From NCBI GenBank assembly GCA_023428135.1, contig JAEYZG010000038.1, forward strand, positions 1 through 22,984: a stretch of 22,984 nucleotides of DNA. Reading direction: 5' to 3'. The notes below the pieces were generated by a model. It was not told the origin of the DNA and searched no databases. It saw nothing but the letters and a program-made list of their open reading frames with translations. Within the stretch, counting starts at the first letter, position 1; each line of letters opens with the position of its first letter. This document shows positions 1 to 8,329 of the stretch, in pieces. The stretch is from Bacteroidota bacterium (GTDB taxonomy: Bacteria > Bacteroidota > Bacteroidia > Cytophagales > Cytophagaceae). The translations under genes and the position numbers were made by a program.

Positions 1-69
1 AAAGAAGCAGTTAAAAAAATCTTGGGCCTTTTCCTCAATAGTTTCACTGGTCAGACTTCACTTGTTTAA
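1..69 (+). CDS. Possible 3' end of a truncated upstream gene
   Basis: Frame 1 is open from the first base to a TAA at 67-69, encoding 22 residues that end in TGQTSLV. This could be the C-terminus of a plus-strand gene entering from the left, but it is too short to identify and chance openness is quite possible. Nothing else was recognised between it and the hairpin at 181. Confidence 0.25.
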   Translation, partial: KEAVKKILGLFLNSFTGQTSLV

Positions 70-180
70 TTATTTAAATCTTATATCATTTTTAAATAAT
101 CCAGAATGTGCCATTATAACCTCTCAACCAAGTAGGCAAATTAAAATTGTCTTTTCAGGGTAGGCCTCTTTTATTGATAT

Positions 181-222
181 AAAAAAAAGTGCCCTATTAT
201 TCAAATAGGGACTCTTTTTTAT
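181..222. terminator. Bidirectional hairpin terminator
   Basis: An A-run leads into AGT-G-CCCTATT, a short loop, then AATAGGG-ACT and a T-rich run. The stem is 10 bp with one bulged G. Read on the minus strand it sits about 40 bases past the stop of the hypothetical gene at 264-698 and is followed by eight T, so it should terminate that gene. The T-run on the plus side suggests it also works in the other direction. Confidence 0.75.
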
Positions 223-263
223 GACTTTTCATTTTTTACCGGACAGTAATGACTTAAAACTTA

Positions 264-698
264 TCACTTACCACTTTTATCCGCTTCCCAAAGCACAACT
301 TTTTTCTTACCATCAATGATCAGTTCAAGTCTGGTAGGGTTTGGGATAAGCACAAGTCTGGTATCTTTTCCTACAAAGTCATCCACATCCACCATTACAC
401 CTTCTTTAGGCAGTGCTTCATAGATTTTTGATCCGTCTGCATTTTTTCCAACTTCCTTATACTTATTACCTAAATAAGCTATAGGCATAAGAACTTCATT
501 GTCAGGACACTTTTCATCATGTACATCTTGTAATATTTCTTCCAGGTCATCTCCAAAGTTGTCCATAAAGTCATCTTCAAGATCATGAAGCTCTTCTTCT
601 ATTTTATCATACTTCTTATCATCATAAGATAAAGTTCCAAGAAGGTTCTTCTTTTCTACAATTGCATTCAGTGCTTTATTGAGTTGTAACGTGTCCAT
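264..698 (-). CDS. Acidic conserved-type hypothetical protein, 144 aa
   Basis: I do not recognise this family and assign no function. The N-terminal half is rich in Asp, Glu and Lys and should be helical: residues about 1-65 include EEELHDLEDDF and GDDLEEILQDV. The C-terminal half (about 70-140) looks beta-rich, with VMVDVDDFVG and TRLVLIPNPTRLELIIDG. There is no signal peptide or membrane segment, so a soluble cytoplasmic protein is likely. One Cys is present, at about residue 64. The start is an ATG at 698-696. The gene is divergent from the phosphohexomutase gene across about 225 bases, has its own hairpin terminator downstream, and is probably monocistronic. Coding character is good, with a full-length frame and no competing reading frame. 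Confidence 0.8.
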   Translation of the reverse strand: MDTLQLNKALNAIVEKKNLLGTLSYDDKKYDKIEEELHDLEDDFMDNFGDDLEEILQDVHDEKCPDNEVLMPIAYLGNKYKEVGKNADGSKIYEALPKEGVMVDVDDFVGKDTRLVLIPNPTRLELIIDGKKKVVLWEADKSGK

Positions 699-742
699 AA
701 GACCTAATTCAGTTTCATTAAAATTAAGGACTGCAAATTATT

Positions 743-750
743 CAAAAATA
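743..750 (-). promoter_or_regulatory. Candidate -7 box for the 264-698 gene
   Basis: On the minus strand this reads TATTTTTG, an exact match to the Bacteroidota -7 consensus TAnnTTTG. It lies 45 bases before the ATG at 698, leaving a leader of about 40 bases. No good TTTG -33 element is found at the usual spacing. In AT-rich DNA such matches can arise by chance. Confidence 0.4.
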
Positions 751-852
751 CATCTCAAAATAAATTTTAATTGAAAAAAGTAAACGTAATCTATTTAAAA
801 TTTAATTTTTACAAAATTTAAACCTACCCTTAACTATTTTCGTACAAATGAG

Positions 853-882
853 TTTAATTATTCTTGTATTGTTCTTAATTTG
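853..882 (+). promoter_or_regulatory. Candidate promoter for the phosphohexomutase gene
   Basis: TTTA (853-856) is followed by 18 bases and TTAATTTG (875-882), one mismatch each from the Bacteroidota TTTG / TAnnTTTG pattern. It would place the transcript start near 888. The in-frame TTG at 880 lies inside this -7 box, which favours the ATG at 925 as the true start of the gene. Confidence 0.35.
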
Positions 883-924
883 AGTGCAGATCTTTTTATA
901 AAAACACAATTTTTGAAAAATAAT

Positions 925-2685
925 ATGGAAGACACATTAATTGAGTCAACTAAAATCGACAAAGCAACGAAAGACAGGATTAATCAGTGGCTGAATGGCA
1001 ACTATGATAGTCAGACGAAAGATGAAATCAAAGGTCTTATTAAAGGAGGAAAAGAAGACGAGCTGATCGACAGTTTTTACAAAGATCTCGAATTCGGTAC
1101 TGGTGGACTTAGAGGTATCATGGGTGTTGGTTCAAACAGAATGAACAAATACACAATCGGAATGGCCACCCAGGGCTTAAGTAATTATCTGAAGAAAAGC
1201 TTTCCAGGAGAGCAACTAAAAGTTGCTATTGCTCATGACAGCAGAAACAATAGTGATTACTTTGCTAAAATCACAGCAGAAGTTTTCTCTGCAAATGGCA
1301 TTAAAGTGTATTTTTTCAAAGCACTCAGACCTACACCAGAGCTTTCTTTTGCCGTCAGACTCCTTGGATGTCATGGTGGAGTCGTACTCACAGCTTCTCA
1401 CAATCCTAAAGAATATAACGGATACAAAGCTTACTGGAAAGACGGTGCTCAGATGATCGCTCCTCATGATAAAAATACCATCACTGAAGTACAGAATATT
1501 AAAGATGTAAGCGATATCAAATTCCAAAGAAACGATGCGCTTATTGAAAATATAGGAGAAGAAGTAGACAATAAATATCTGGATATGATCCATTCTTTGT
1601 CTATTTCCAAAGATGCCATTAAAAGACAAAAGGACTTAAAAATTGTCTTCACTCCGATACACGGAACAGGTATTGTGCTGGTTCCGGATGTATTGAAGAA
1701 ATTTGGCTTCACGAATATCAATGTAGTTGAAGAGCAATCTAAGCCTGATGGCAATTTTCCTACCGTTGTTTATCCCAACCCTGAAGAGCCCGATGCACTT
1801 TCACTTGCATTAAAAAAAGCAAAAGAGATTGATGCTGACATCCTTATGGGAACAGACCCTGACTCTGACCGTGTAGGTATTGCAGTGAAAAACGACAAAG
1901 GCGAATTTCAATTACTAAACGGCAACCAGACAGGGAGCCTGCTTTTGAACTATCTTATCAATGCATGGAAAGAAGCAGGAAAGATAAAAGGAAAAGAGTT
2001 TATCGTTAAGACAATCGTTACCACATATCTGATAGATAAGATCGCTGCTGATAAGGGCGTTAAATGCTATAATACACTGACAGGATTTAAATATATAGCA
2101 GCATTGATCGGAGAACTTGAAGGTAAAGAGTTGTTTATAGGAGGAGGAGAAGAAAGCTATGGCTATCTTGTAGGAGATCAGGTTAGAGATAAAGATGCTA
2201 TCTCATCTTGCGCGTTTATTGCTGAGATGGCTGCTTATGCTAAAGACAAGGGTGTTAGCTTATTTGACATGATGCGTGACATGTATGTGAAATACGGCTT
2301 CTATAAAGAAAAACTTATCTCACTTACCAAAAAAGGAAAATCCGGAGCTGAAGAAATACAGCAAATGATGAAAGACCTTAGAAACAACCCTCCTAAAGTT
2401 GTTGCGGGCTCTGCCTTGATTCAGCTGAAAGACTATCAGGCACAAACCATCAAAGATCTAAAGACAGGTAAGGAAACTCCTACCAATTTGCCGAAGGAAA
2501 ATGTTCTTCAATTCTTAACAGAAGACGGGACACTTGTTTCTGCAAGACCTTCAGGCACCGAACCAAAAATCAAGTTCTACATTAGTGTAAATACACCTTT
2601 GAGTAAAAAAGAAGATTACGACAAAGTAAACATTGAACTTGACAAGAAGATTGAAAGCGTTATCAATGATATGAATCTTAAATAA
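925..2685 (+). CDS. Phospho-sugar mutase (phosphoglucomutase/phosphomannomutase, PGM2 type)
   Basis: This enzyme interconverts hexose 1- and 6-phosphates through a phosphoserine, linking glycolysis to polysaccharide and cell-envelope sugar synthesis in the cytoplasm. All four family motifs are visible, numbered from the ATG at 925: the phosphoserine loop TASHNP (Ser158), the metal loop DPDSDR (Asp311, 313, 315), the sugar-binding loop GEESYG (408-413) and the phosphate-binding loop RPSGTEPK (541-548). The length of 586 aa matches the PGM2/PgcA-like branch rather than the shorter ManB/GlmM branch. A TTG at 880 would add 15 residues, but it falls in a possible promoter and the added residues are not family-like. 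The gene is followed by a strong terminator and is probably monocistronic. Glucose versus mannose preference cannot be settled from sequence. Confidence 0.96.
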   Translation: MEDTLIESTKIDKATKDRINQWLNGNYDSQTKDEIKGLIKGGKEDELIDSFYKDLEFGTGGLRGIMGVGSNRMNKYTIGMATQGLSNYLKKSFPGEQLKVAIAHDSRNNSDYFAKITAEVFSANGIKVYFFKALRPTPELSFAVRLLGCHGGVVLTASHNPKEYNGYKAYWKDGAQMIAPHDKNTITEVQNIKDVSDIKFQRNDALIENIGEEVDNKYLDMIHSLSISKDAIKRQKDLKIVFTPIHGTGIVLVPDVLKKFGFTNINVVEEQSKPDGNFPTVVYPNPEEPDALSLALKKAKEIDADILMGTDPDSDRVGIAVKNDKGEFQLLNGNQTGSLLLNYLINAWKEAGKIKGKEFIVKTIVTTYLIDKIAADKGVKCYNTLTGFKYIAALIGELEGKELFIGGGEESYGYLVGDQVRDKDAISSCAFIAEMAAYAKDKGVSLFDMMRDMYVKYGFYKEKLISLTKKGKSGAEEIQQMMKDLRNNPPKVVAGSALIQLKDYQAQTIKDLKTGKETPTNLPKENVLQFLTEDGTLVSARPSGTEPKIKFYISVNTPLSKKEDYDKVNIELDKKIESVINDMNLK

Positions 2686-2711
2686 CGTTGGTTTTTAAAC
2701 CTCTCAAATAT

Positions 2712-2745
2712 AAAGGCCAGAACATTTCGTTTTGGCCTTTTTGTT
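2712..2745 (+). terminator. Rho-independent terminator after the phosphohexomutase
   Basis: The arms 2712-2723 and 2729-2740 form a 12-bp stem (AAAGGCCAGAAC with GTTTTGGCCTTT, one G-U pair) around a 5-base loop, followed by a short T-run. It begins 26 bases after the stop codon. Confidence 0.85.
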
Positions 2746-2903
2746 TAAAACTGATCTACTCCTCAATTCAGACTTTTTTATTTTTCGCATACTCCTCCTC
2801 CACTACCACACTTACATTCAACACTAAATCAACAAATTAGCTAAACAAACTTTAAATCAATAACATTCCATTTTTAGGGACTGTTAAACTTACAGACTTA
2901 AAG

Positions 2904-4676
2904 ATGGAGAAGTGCATGAAAAAGGTCGTCTATTATTTAGTTTTATTAGCTTCGCTAGGACTCCTGGAAAGCTGCAAGAACACGGAGAAAAAAAAATTTG
3001 AAGGAGCGACAGTAGAAGTAAAACCTGGAATACTGGAAGTACATGGTGATAGTATAAGATTCAATGCCCAGGTAATCATTCCCGAAAACTCTGGTCTGGA
3101 ATTTAAATCTGAATATTATATAGTACCTGAAATCGCTGGGCACTATTTTGATACAATAGTTGTAGACGGTGTACTATGTGAAGTGGATACTCCCAGTGAT
3201 GTCGATTGCACCTTTACTTTTTCAGCACCATACCATCCTGATATGATGGGTAAATACATGAGTGCCAAACAATACTATTTCGATAAAAATGCTGATGAAT
3301 CTGAATTTAAGACAATGGAGAACCTGGCATACTGCTGTCTGAAGAGTGGTGAATTGTTAAGTTCTGATGGATATTTTCTTCCATTGAAGTCAGAGAAAAA
3401 AGAAGCACTTAAACTCATAGCTCAATTTAACTTTCCACAAAACATCTATGATCTGAATGCTCAATCAATGGAGAAATCGGACTATTCAACTTTCAGAAGC
3501 TTTATTTCTGATCAGCAGGATATTTCTTCTATTGAAATAAAAGGTTTTGCATCTCCTGAAGGTAAGCTGGAAAGGAATGAGTTGCTGGCCAAGGAAAGAG
3601 CTATCAAACTTGAACAACTTATCAAAGATGAAATTAAAGCAACTTCTCCTTCTCTTTATGAGAAAATTAAAAATAAGATCAAGTTAAGTATCGTTGCCGA
3701 GGACTGGGTAGGCCTTCAACAAAGTATAAAGCATTCTGACTTTAGCATAGATCAAAAAAGAGAAATTATAGAAATAGCTGGATCTGACCTTGATTCAGAT
3801 CTTAAAGAGGAAAAAATACTGAAGATTGCAGGAGGAATGGAAAAACTGATACCTTACCTGGCTCCTTTAAGAAGGACCAATATTATAGTATCCGGTTCAC
3901 ATCTTACAGCTGAAGACACGATTGCAGAAGCAAGTCAGGCAACCGCAGAAATGCCTGTAAATCAAGTATTCAAAGAAGGAGAATGGATAGATCAGGAAGC
4001 AGGTAACTTTAACGAAGAGGGTAAAAAGACTATGTTTCTTGCCTTCTACAAAATACCTCAACCGGATACATTTGCACTGGATAATTCATTAAATATAAAC
4101 TCCCGCGAGGGAAAGGCCAAGGCAGAAAACACCAGAGAGCATTACCTTGCTGAACTGGAGAAAAATCCTCACAATCATTGTATGTTAAACAATTTGGGTG
4201 TCATTTATATGAAGGAGGGCAACTACGAAGACGCAATAAAATACCTGAAAATGTCACTTCAAGAAAAGAACAGTCCGGAAGCTCATTATAATCTGGGACT
4301 TGTCTATGCTAATAGAAGTGAATATGAAAAAGCATTGGCGGAATTTAAACTCGCTGAAGAAAAACTGCCTGAGGTAAAATATAATAAAGGAGTGGTATCA
4401 CTTCTTTTAAAGGATTACCCCCAAGCTCAAAAAGATTTAAATAGCTACACCAATACCAATCCGGATGACCCAAATGGTTTTTATGCATTAGCTGTAGTTG
4501 GAGCCAGAACCAATAATGAAGAAATGGTAACAGAAAATCTTCAATGGGCTTGTGAGGACAATCCCGCGTATTGCGAGAAAGCTAAAACAGATCTGGAATT
4601 CAAAGACTTTATTAACATACCTGAATTTAAGACTGTCACAGCTGGCAAAAAGAAAGACAAATTTTTAAAATACTGA
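2904..4676 (+). CDS. Lipoprotein with OmpA-like segment and C-terminal TPR repeats
   Basis: This is a predicted lipoprotein of 590 aa. From the second Met (2916) the N-terminus reads as a signal peptide with a lipobox LESC (Cys24 from 2904, Cys20 from 2916), so the start may be either ATG and 2916 fits a lipoprotein leader better. Residues about 35-130 look like a beta domain. About 207-330 resemble the OmpA-like domain of Bacteroidales outer-membrane and fimbria-associated proteins: IKGFASPEG, then NELLAKERA, then AEDWVGL and LRRTNI. About 405-535 hold TPR-like helices (NNLGVIYMKEGNYEDAIKYL, then AHYNLGLVYANRSEYEKAL). A role linking peptidoglycan to a periplasmic or outer-membrane assembly is inference. 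The gene stands alone between two hairpin terminators. Confidence 0.85.
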   Translation: MEKCMKKVVYYLVLLASLGLLESCKNTEKKKFEGATVEVKPGILEVHGDSIRFNAQVIIPENSGLEFKSEYYIVPEIAGHYFDTIVVDGVLCEVDTPSDVDCTFTFSAPYHPDMMGKYMSAKQYYFDKNADESEFKTMENLAYCCLKSGELLSSDGYFLPLKSEKKEALKLIAQFNFPQNIYDLNAQSMEKSDYSTFRSFISDQQDISSIEIKGFASPEGKLERNELLAKERAIKLEQLIKDEIKATSPSLYEKIKNKIKLSIVAEDWVGLQQSIKHSDFSIDQKREIIEIAGSDLDSDLKEEKILKIAGGMEKLIPYLAPLRRTNIIVSGSHLTAEDTIAEASQATAEMPVNQVFKEGEWIDQEAGNFNEEGKKTMFLAFYKIPQPDTFALDNSLNINSREGKAKAENTREHYLAELEKNPHNHCMLNNLGVIYMKEGNYEDAIKYLKMSLQEKNSPEAHYNLGLVYANRSEYEKALAEFKLAEEKLPEVKYNKGVVSLLLKDYPQAQKDLNSYTNTNPDDPNGFYALAVVGARTNNEEMVTENLQWACEDNPAYCEKAKTDLEFKDFINIPEFKTVTAGKKKDKFLKY

Positions 4677-4680
4677 TTTA

Positions 4681-4732
4681 CAATGGAAAAACAAAAAGGA
4701 AGGTTTTCGACTTCCTTTTTGTTTTTCCATTG
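4681..4732. terminator. Perfect 22-bp hairpin, bidirectional terminator
   Basis: The arms 4681-4702 and 4711-4732 are perfect complements around an 8-base loop (GTTTTCGA). The GC-rich core AAGGAAG/CTTCCTT is flanked by an A-tract on the left and a T-tract on the right inside the stem, so it can act as a terminator in either direction. It starts four bases after the lipoprotein stop codon. Confidence 0.9.
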
Positions 4733-4935
4733 AACCAATCTGAAAACACTTCTTTGCAACAAGACCAATGATTTAATTCTCAGGATAAAAATTTTACTAA
4801 TAAGGGAAAATAGACATCTGACCCATATTTATAAATGATATTTGGCTGCAAGGATTAAAATAAAAGCTTTTTTAAATTCCATTATTGGTAAAAATTAAAG
4901 AAATTAGGGCCTTAAAAATTTTCTGGGGAAACAAA

Positions 4936-6828
4936 ATGGAGAATATTAAGTATTTCATCATCGATTTTGACAGCACTTTCACACAAGTAGAAGCTCTTGA
5001 CGAACTGGGAGATATTTCACTTGACGGTGATCCGCAAAAAGATAAAATTTTAAAAGAAATCGTCGAGCTGACAAACAGCGGAATGGAGGGAAAAGCGTCG
5101 TTCACTCAGAATCTTACAAGAAGACTTGAGTTGTTGAGAGCTAATAAAAGACACCTTCTTCCTCTAATCGGAAGACTTAAAACTAAAGTTTCGGAATCAG
5201 TAAAAAGAAACAGAGATTTTTTCAAAGACTTTTCTGATAATATTCTTATTGTATCCAGTGGCTTCAAAGAATTCATTACCCCTATAGTTACTGAATTCGG
5301 CATAAAAGAAGAAAATATTTACGCTAATACTTTTGTATATGATGAACAAGGTAATATTACAGGGTTTGATAAAAACAATGTACTATGTCTTGACAAAGGT
5401 AAAATACAACAACTGAAAGCTTTAAACCTTAAAGGTGATGTATATGTAATCGGTGATGGGTATACAGATTATGAAATCAAAGAAGCTGGTCTAGCAAATA
5501 AATTCTATGCATTTACAGAGAATATTGAAAGAGATGCTGTACTTGCAAAAGCAGAACACATTGCACCAAGCTTTGATGAATTCCTTTATCAGAACAAGCT
5601 TCCAATGGCAATCTCTTATCCTAAAAACAGAATAAGTGTATTGCTTCTTGAAAACATTCACCCGGAAGCTTTAAGATTATTCAAAAGTGAAGGTTATAAG
5701 GTCGAAGTAATTTCAAGTGGTCTAGACGAAGATGAGCTTTGTGAACGTATCAAAAACGTCTCTATCCTTGGTATCAGATCAAAAACACAGTTAACTAAAA
5801 AAGTACTTGAAAGTGCCAATAAACTTATCGCAGTTGGTGCATTTTGCATTGGTACCAACCAGATCGATCTTAAGTCTTGCCTGCAACGCGGAGTAGCTGC
5901 GTTCAATGCCCCATACAGCAATACCAGAAGTGTGGTGGAACTTGCCATCGGACAGATCATCATGCTATACAGAAATACCATTGAAAAAAGCAATAAAATG
6001 CATCAGGGTAAATGGGATAAATCTGCAAAAAACAGCTATGAGATAAGAGGTAAAAAACTAGGTATCGTTGGATACGGAAATATCGGTTCTCAGCTTTCTG
6101 TTCTTGCAGAATCGATGGGTATGGAAGTTTACTATTATGATATAGTGGAAAAACTTCAACTTGGTAATGCTAAAAAATGCTCTAGTCTGAATGAATTGCT
6201 AAGCCTTGCTGACGTGATTTCTTTGCATGTTGATGGAAGAGCCAGCAACAAAAACATTATAGGCAAGAAGGAATTCGACCTAATGAAAGAAGGGGTCATC
6301 TTCCTTAACTTAAGCCGCGGCCATGTGGTTGATGTACCTGTTCTTGCAGAAAATCTAAAGAGTGGAAAAATTCTCGGGGCAAGCGTAGACGTTTTCCCTT
6401 ATGAACCGAAAAACAATAACGAAGAGTTTATAAATGAACTAAGAGGTCTTCCAAATGTAATACTGACTCCTCACATCGGAGGAAGTACAGAAGAAGCTCA
6501 GTTCAACATCGCAAGCTTCGTTCCAAACAGAATACTGGATTACATCAATACCGGAAATACATTCCAGAGCGTGAACTTTCCGAATATTCAGTTACCTGAA
6601 TTGAACAATGCGCACAGACTTATTCACCTGCATGAGAACGTACCTGGTATCCTTGCACAAATCAACAATATACTTGCAAAACACAATATTAACATCCTCG
6701 GTCAGTATTTAAAAACCAATGAGGCTGTCGGATATGTGATTACAGACATCAACAAGGAATATGATAAGCAGGTAATACAGGAGCTAAAAGCTATCAACAA
6801 CACAATCAAGTTTAGAATATTGTATTAA
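4936..6828 (+). CDS. serA: Fused SerB-like HAD phosphatase and D-3-phosphoglycerate dehydrogenase
   Basis: This 630-aa protein appears to carry the first and last steps of serine synthesis. Residues 1 to about 220 form a SerB-like HAD phosphatase with complete motifs: DFDST (Asp10, Asp12), VSSGF (Ser107), Lys154 and GDGYTD (Asp174, Asp178). From about 224 it matches E. coli-type SerA over its whole length: the NAD loop GYGNIG (379-384), then Arg461, Glu490 and His513, whose spacing of 29 and 23 equals E. coli Arg240/Glu269/His292. The C-terminal ACT domain keeps HEN (566-568) and Asn586, equivalent to the E. coli serine-binding His344, Asn346 and Asn364, so feedback inhibition by serine is expected. 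The ATG at 4936 is chosen because the HAD strand begins there; a GTG at 4885 would add 17 unlikely residues. It leads an operon with serC 8 bases downstream. Confidence 0.95.
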   Translation: MENIKYFIIDFDSTFTQVEALDELGDISLDGDPQKDKILKEIVELTNSGMEGKASFTQNLTRRLELLRANKRHLLPLIGRLKTKVSESVKRNRDFFKDFSDNILIVSSGFKEFITPIVTEFGIKEENIYANTFVYDEQGNITGFDKNNVLCLDKGKIQQLKALNLKGDVYVIGDGYTDYEIKEAGLANKFYAFTENIERDAVLAKAEHIAPSFDEFLYQNKLPMAISYPKNRISVLLLENIHPEALRLFKSEGYKVEVISSGLDEDELCERIKNVSILGIRSKTQLTKKVLESANKLIAVGAFCIGTNQIDLKSCLQRGVAAFNAPYSNTRSVVELAIGQIIMLYRNTIEKSNKMHQGKWDKSAKNSYEIRGKKLGIVGYGNIGSQLSVLAESMGMEVYYYDIVEKLQLGNAKKCSSLNELLSLADVISLHVDGRASNKNIIGKKEFDLMKEGVIFLNLSRGHVVDVPVLAENLKSGKILGASVDVFPYEPKNNNEEFINELRGLPNVILTPHIGGSTEEAQFNIASFVPNRILDYINTGNTFQSVNFPNIQLPELNNAHRLIHLHENVPGILAQINNILAKHNINILGQYLKTNEAVGYVITDINKEYDKQVIQELKAINNTIKFRILY

Positions 6829-6836
6829 TAACAACA

Positions 6837-7922
6837 GTGGTAAAGAAGACATTTTTCACGGTAGGGCCATCTGAGCTATACCCGACAGTACCAGCTCACG
6901 TTCAAACTGCGCTTGAGCAAAAAATCGGAGTTATATCTCACAGAAGCAAGCAATTCCAAGAGTTGTACAAACATACAACAGACGGACTCAGAACCCTTTT
7001 GAATATACCTGATAACTATCAGATATTCTTCCTTTCCAGTGCTACAGAGATCTGGGAAAGAATTATTCAGAACTGTGTAGAGCATACAAGCTTTCACTGT
7101 GTAAATGGTAGTTTCTCAAAAAGGTTCTATGAATTTTCAGGAGAGCTTGGGAAAAATGCTTTCAAAGCTGAAGCTGCTTTTGGAAAAGGTTTCTATCCTG
7201 AAAATATTGAAATACCTTCTGAAACAGAAGCCATCTGTCTTACTCAGAATGAAACCAGCTCAGGTGTATCTATGCCTGTAGCAGATATCCACAAAATAAG
7301 GGAGAAAAATAAAGAAGCTCTGTTATTTGTTGACGCTGTTTCATCTCTCCCCTATCCTGAATTTGACTTTACTAAAATAGATTCTACTTTCTTCTCTGTG
7401 CAGAAATGCTTTGGCCTTCCTGCTGGACTTGGAGTTTGGACTCTGAATGACAGAGTTATTGAAAAGGCGAAACAACTGGAAGCTAAAAAAGTGCTGACAG
7501 GAACCTATCATACCATATCTTCTATTCTTAGCAAAGCAAAAGATAACCAGACACCGGAAACTCCAAATGTCTGGAATATATTCCTGCTGGGCAAAGTAAT
7601 CGAGGATATGAATAAAAAGGGTATTGCTACCATCAGAAAAGAAACTGAATTAAAAGCTGATATGCTTTATAACTACATCAAAGACAGCAATAACTTTTCT
7701 TTCGGTGTTGAAGACCCGGCTCACAGATCTAAAACTACCATAGTTGCCAATACTGCCATACCAGCTCCTGAGGTAAATAAGAAACTGGAACCATTTGACC
7801 TCGCAGTAGGTAGTGGGTACAGCAGCTATAAAGAAAAACAAATAAGAATAGCAAACTTCCCTGCTTATTCTGTTGAAAAAACAGAAGAGCTTGTGAATGC
7901 ACTTAAGAAAACAATCGGTTGA
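6837..7922 (+). CDS. serC: Phosphoserine aminotransferase
   Basis: A fold-type I, class V aminotransferase of 361 aa that converts 3-phosphohydroxypyruvate and glutamate to phosphoserine, the middle step between the two activities of the preceding fusion protein. It shows the N-terminal GPSE loop (10-13), the HRS motif (35-37), FVDAVSS with Asp166 contacting the PLP ring nitrogen, SVQKCFGLPAGLG with Lys190 as the PLP Schiff-base lysine, and TPNVW typical of the shorter SerC branch. The only sensible start is the GTG at 6837, since no ATG occurs near the N-terminus. It lies 8 bases after the stop of the preceding gene, suggesting co-transcription and coupled translation. Assignment rests on both sequence and context; a related alanine-glyoxylate-type specificity is unlikely here. 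Confidence 0.93.
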   Translation: MVKKTFFTVGPSELYPTVPAHVQTALEQKIGVISHRSKQFQELYKHTTDGLRTLLNIPDNYQIFFLSSATEIWERIIQNCVEHTSFHCVNGSFSKRFYEFSGELGKNAFKAEAAFGKGFYPENIEIPSETEAICLTQNETSSGVSMPVADIHKIREKNKEALLFVDAVSSLPYPEFDFTKIDSTFFSVQKCFGLPAGLGVWTLNDRVIEKAKQLEAKKVLTGTYHTISSILSKAKDNQTPETPNVWNIFLLGKVIEDMNKKGIATIRKETELKADMLYNYIKDSNNFSFGVEDPAHRSKTTIVANTAIPAPEVNKKLEPFDLAVGSGYSSYKEKQIRIANFPAYSVEKTEELVNALKKTIG

Positions 7923-7924
7923 TT

Positions 7925-8329
7925 ATGCTTGATTTGGGTCAGGTTTATTCCGAGGTGTTTTCATTTACACAGGAACAAGTAATCAGGTTTGCCGAGGTGT
8001 CAGGAGATCATAATCCTGTACACCTGGACGCTGACTATGCTTCTAAAACCGCATTTAAAAAGCCTATCATTCATGGTATTCTAGGTATCAGTATTTTCTC
8101 AAAGATACTGGGAATGAATTTCCCGGGCGAAGGAACAATTTACTTAAAACAGGATGTAAACTTCAAACGTCCGATGTATGTCGGCACTTCCTATGAAGCA
8201 ATACTGACAGTTCTGGAAGTAAACAAAGACAAACATCTGGCAGTCATTGAAACCAAAGTCATTGACAAGGAAACTGGGAAAGTCATTATAGACGGACAGG
8301 CACAAGTACTGAATAAAGAGAAGATCTGA
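7925..8329 (+). CDS. MaoC-family (R)-specific enoyl-CoA hydratase-like protein
   Basis: A single hot-dog-fold protein of 134 aa. The hydratase-2 motif is complete: SGDHNPVHLD with the catalytic pair Asp28 and His33, spaced five apart as in PhaJ-type (R)-hydratases, followed by PIIHG at about 48. Members hydrate trans-2-enoyl-CoA to (R)-3-hydroxyacyl-CoA, or act on related thioesters, in the cytoplasm. The ATG at 7925 starts two bases after the serC stop; a TTG at 7919 overlapping serC is possible. It overlaps the next gene by one base. The link to serine synthesis is positional only, so the physiological substrate is unknown. Confidence 0.9.
   Translation: MLDLGQVYSEVFSFTQEQVIRFAEVSGDHNPVHLDADYASKTAFKKPIIHGILGISIFSKILGMNFPGEGTIYLKQDVNFKRPMYVGTSYEAILTVLEVNKDKHLAVIETKVIDKETGKVIIDGQAQVLNKEKI

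Noticed and set aside
880..924. TTG start 15 codons upstream for the phosphohexomutase
   Set aside because: The added residues are not family-like and the TTG lies inside a candidate promoter -7 box; the ATG at 925 is preferred.
1216..1754. Minus-strand open frames inside the phosphohexomutase gene
   Set aside because: They lie fully within a gene with all family motifs, have no family resemblance themselves and are shadows of the plus-strand coding frame.
4837..4844. GATATTTG as a -7 promoter box for the ser operon
   Set aside because: It has a mismatch to TAnnTTTG, lacks a good -33 element at the right spacing and is about 90 bases from the start, so I do not annotate it.
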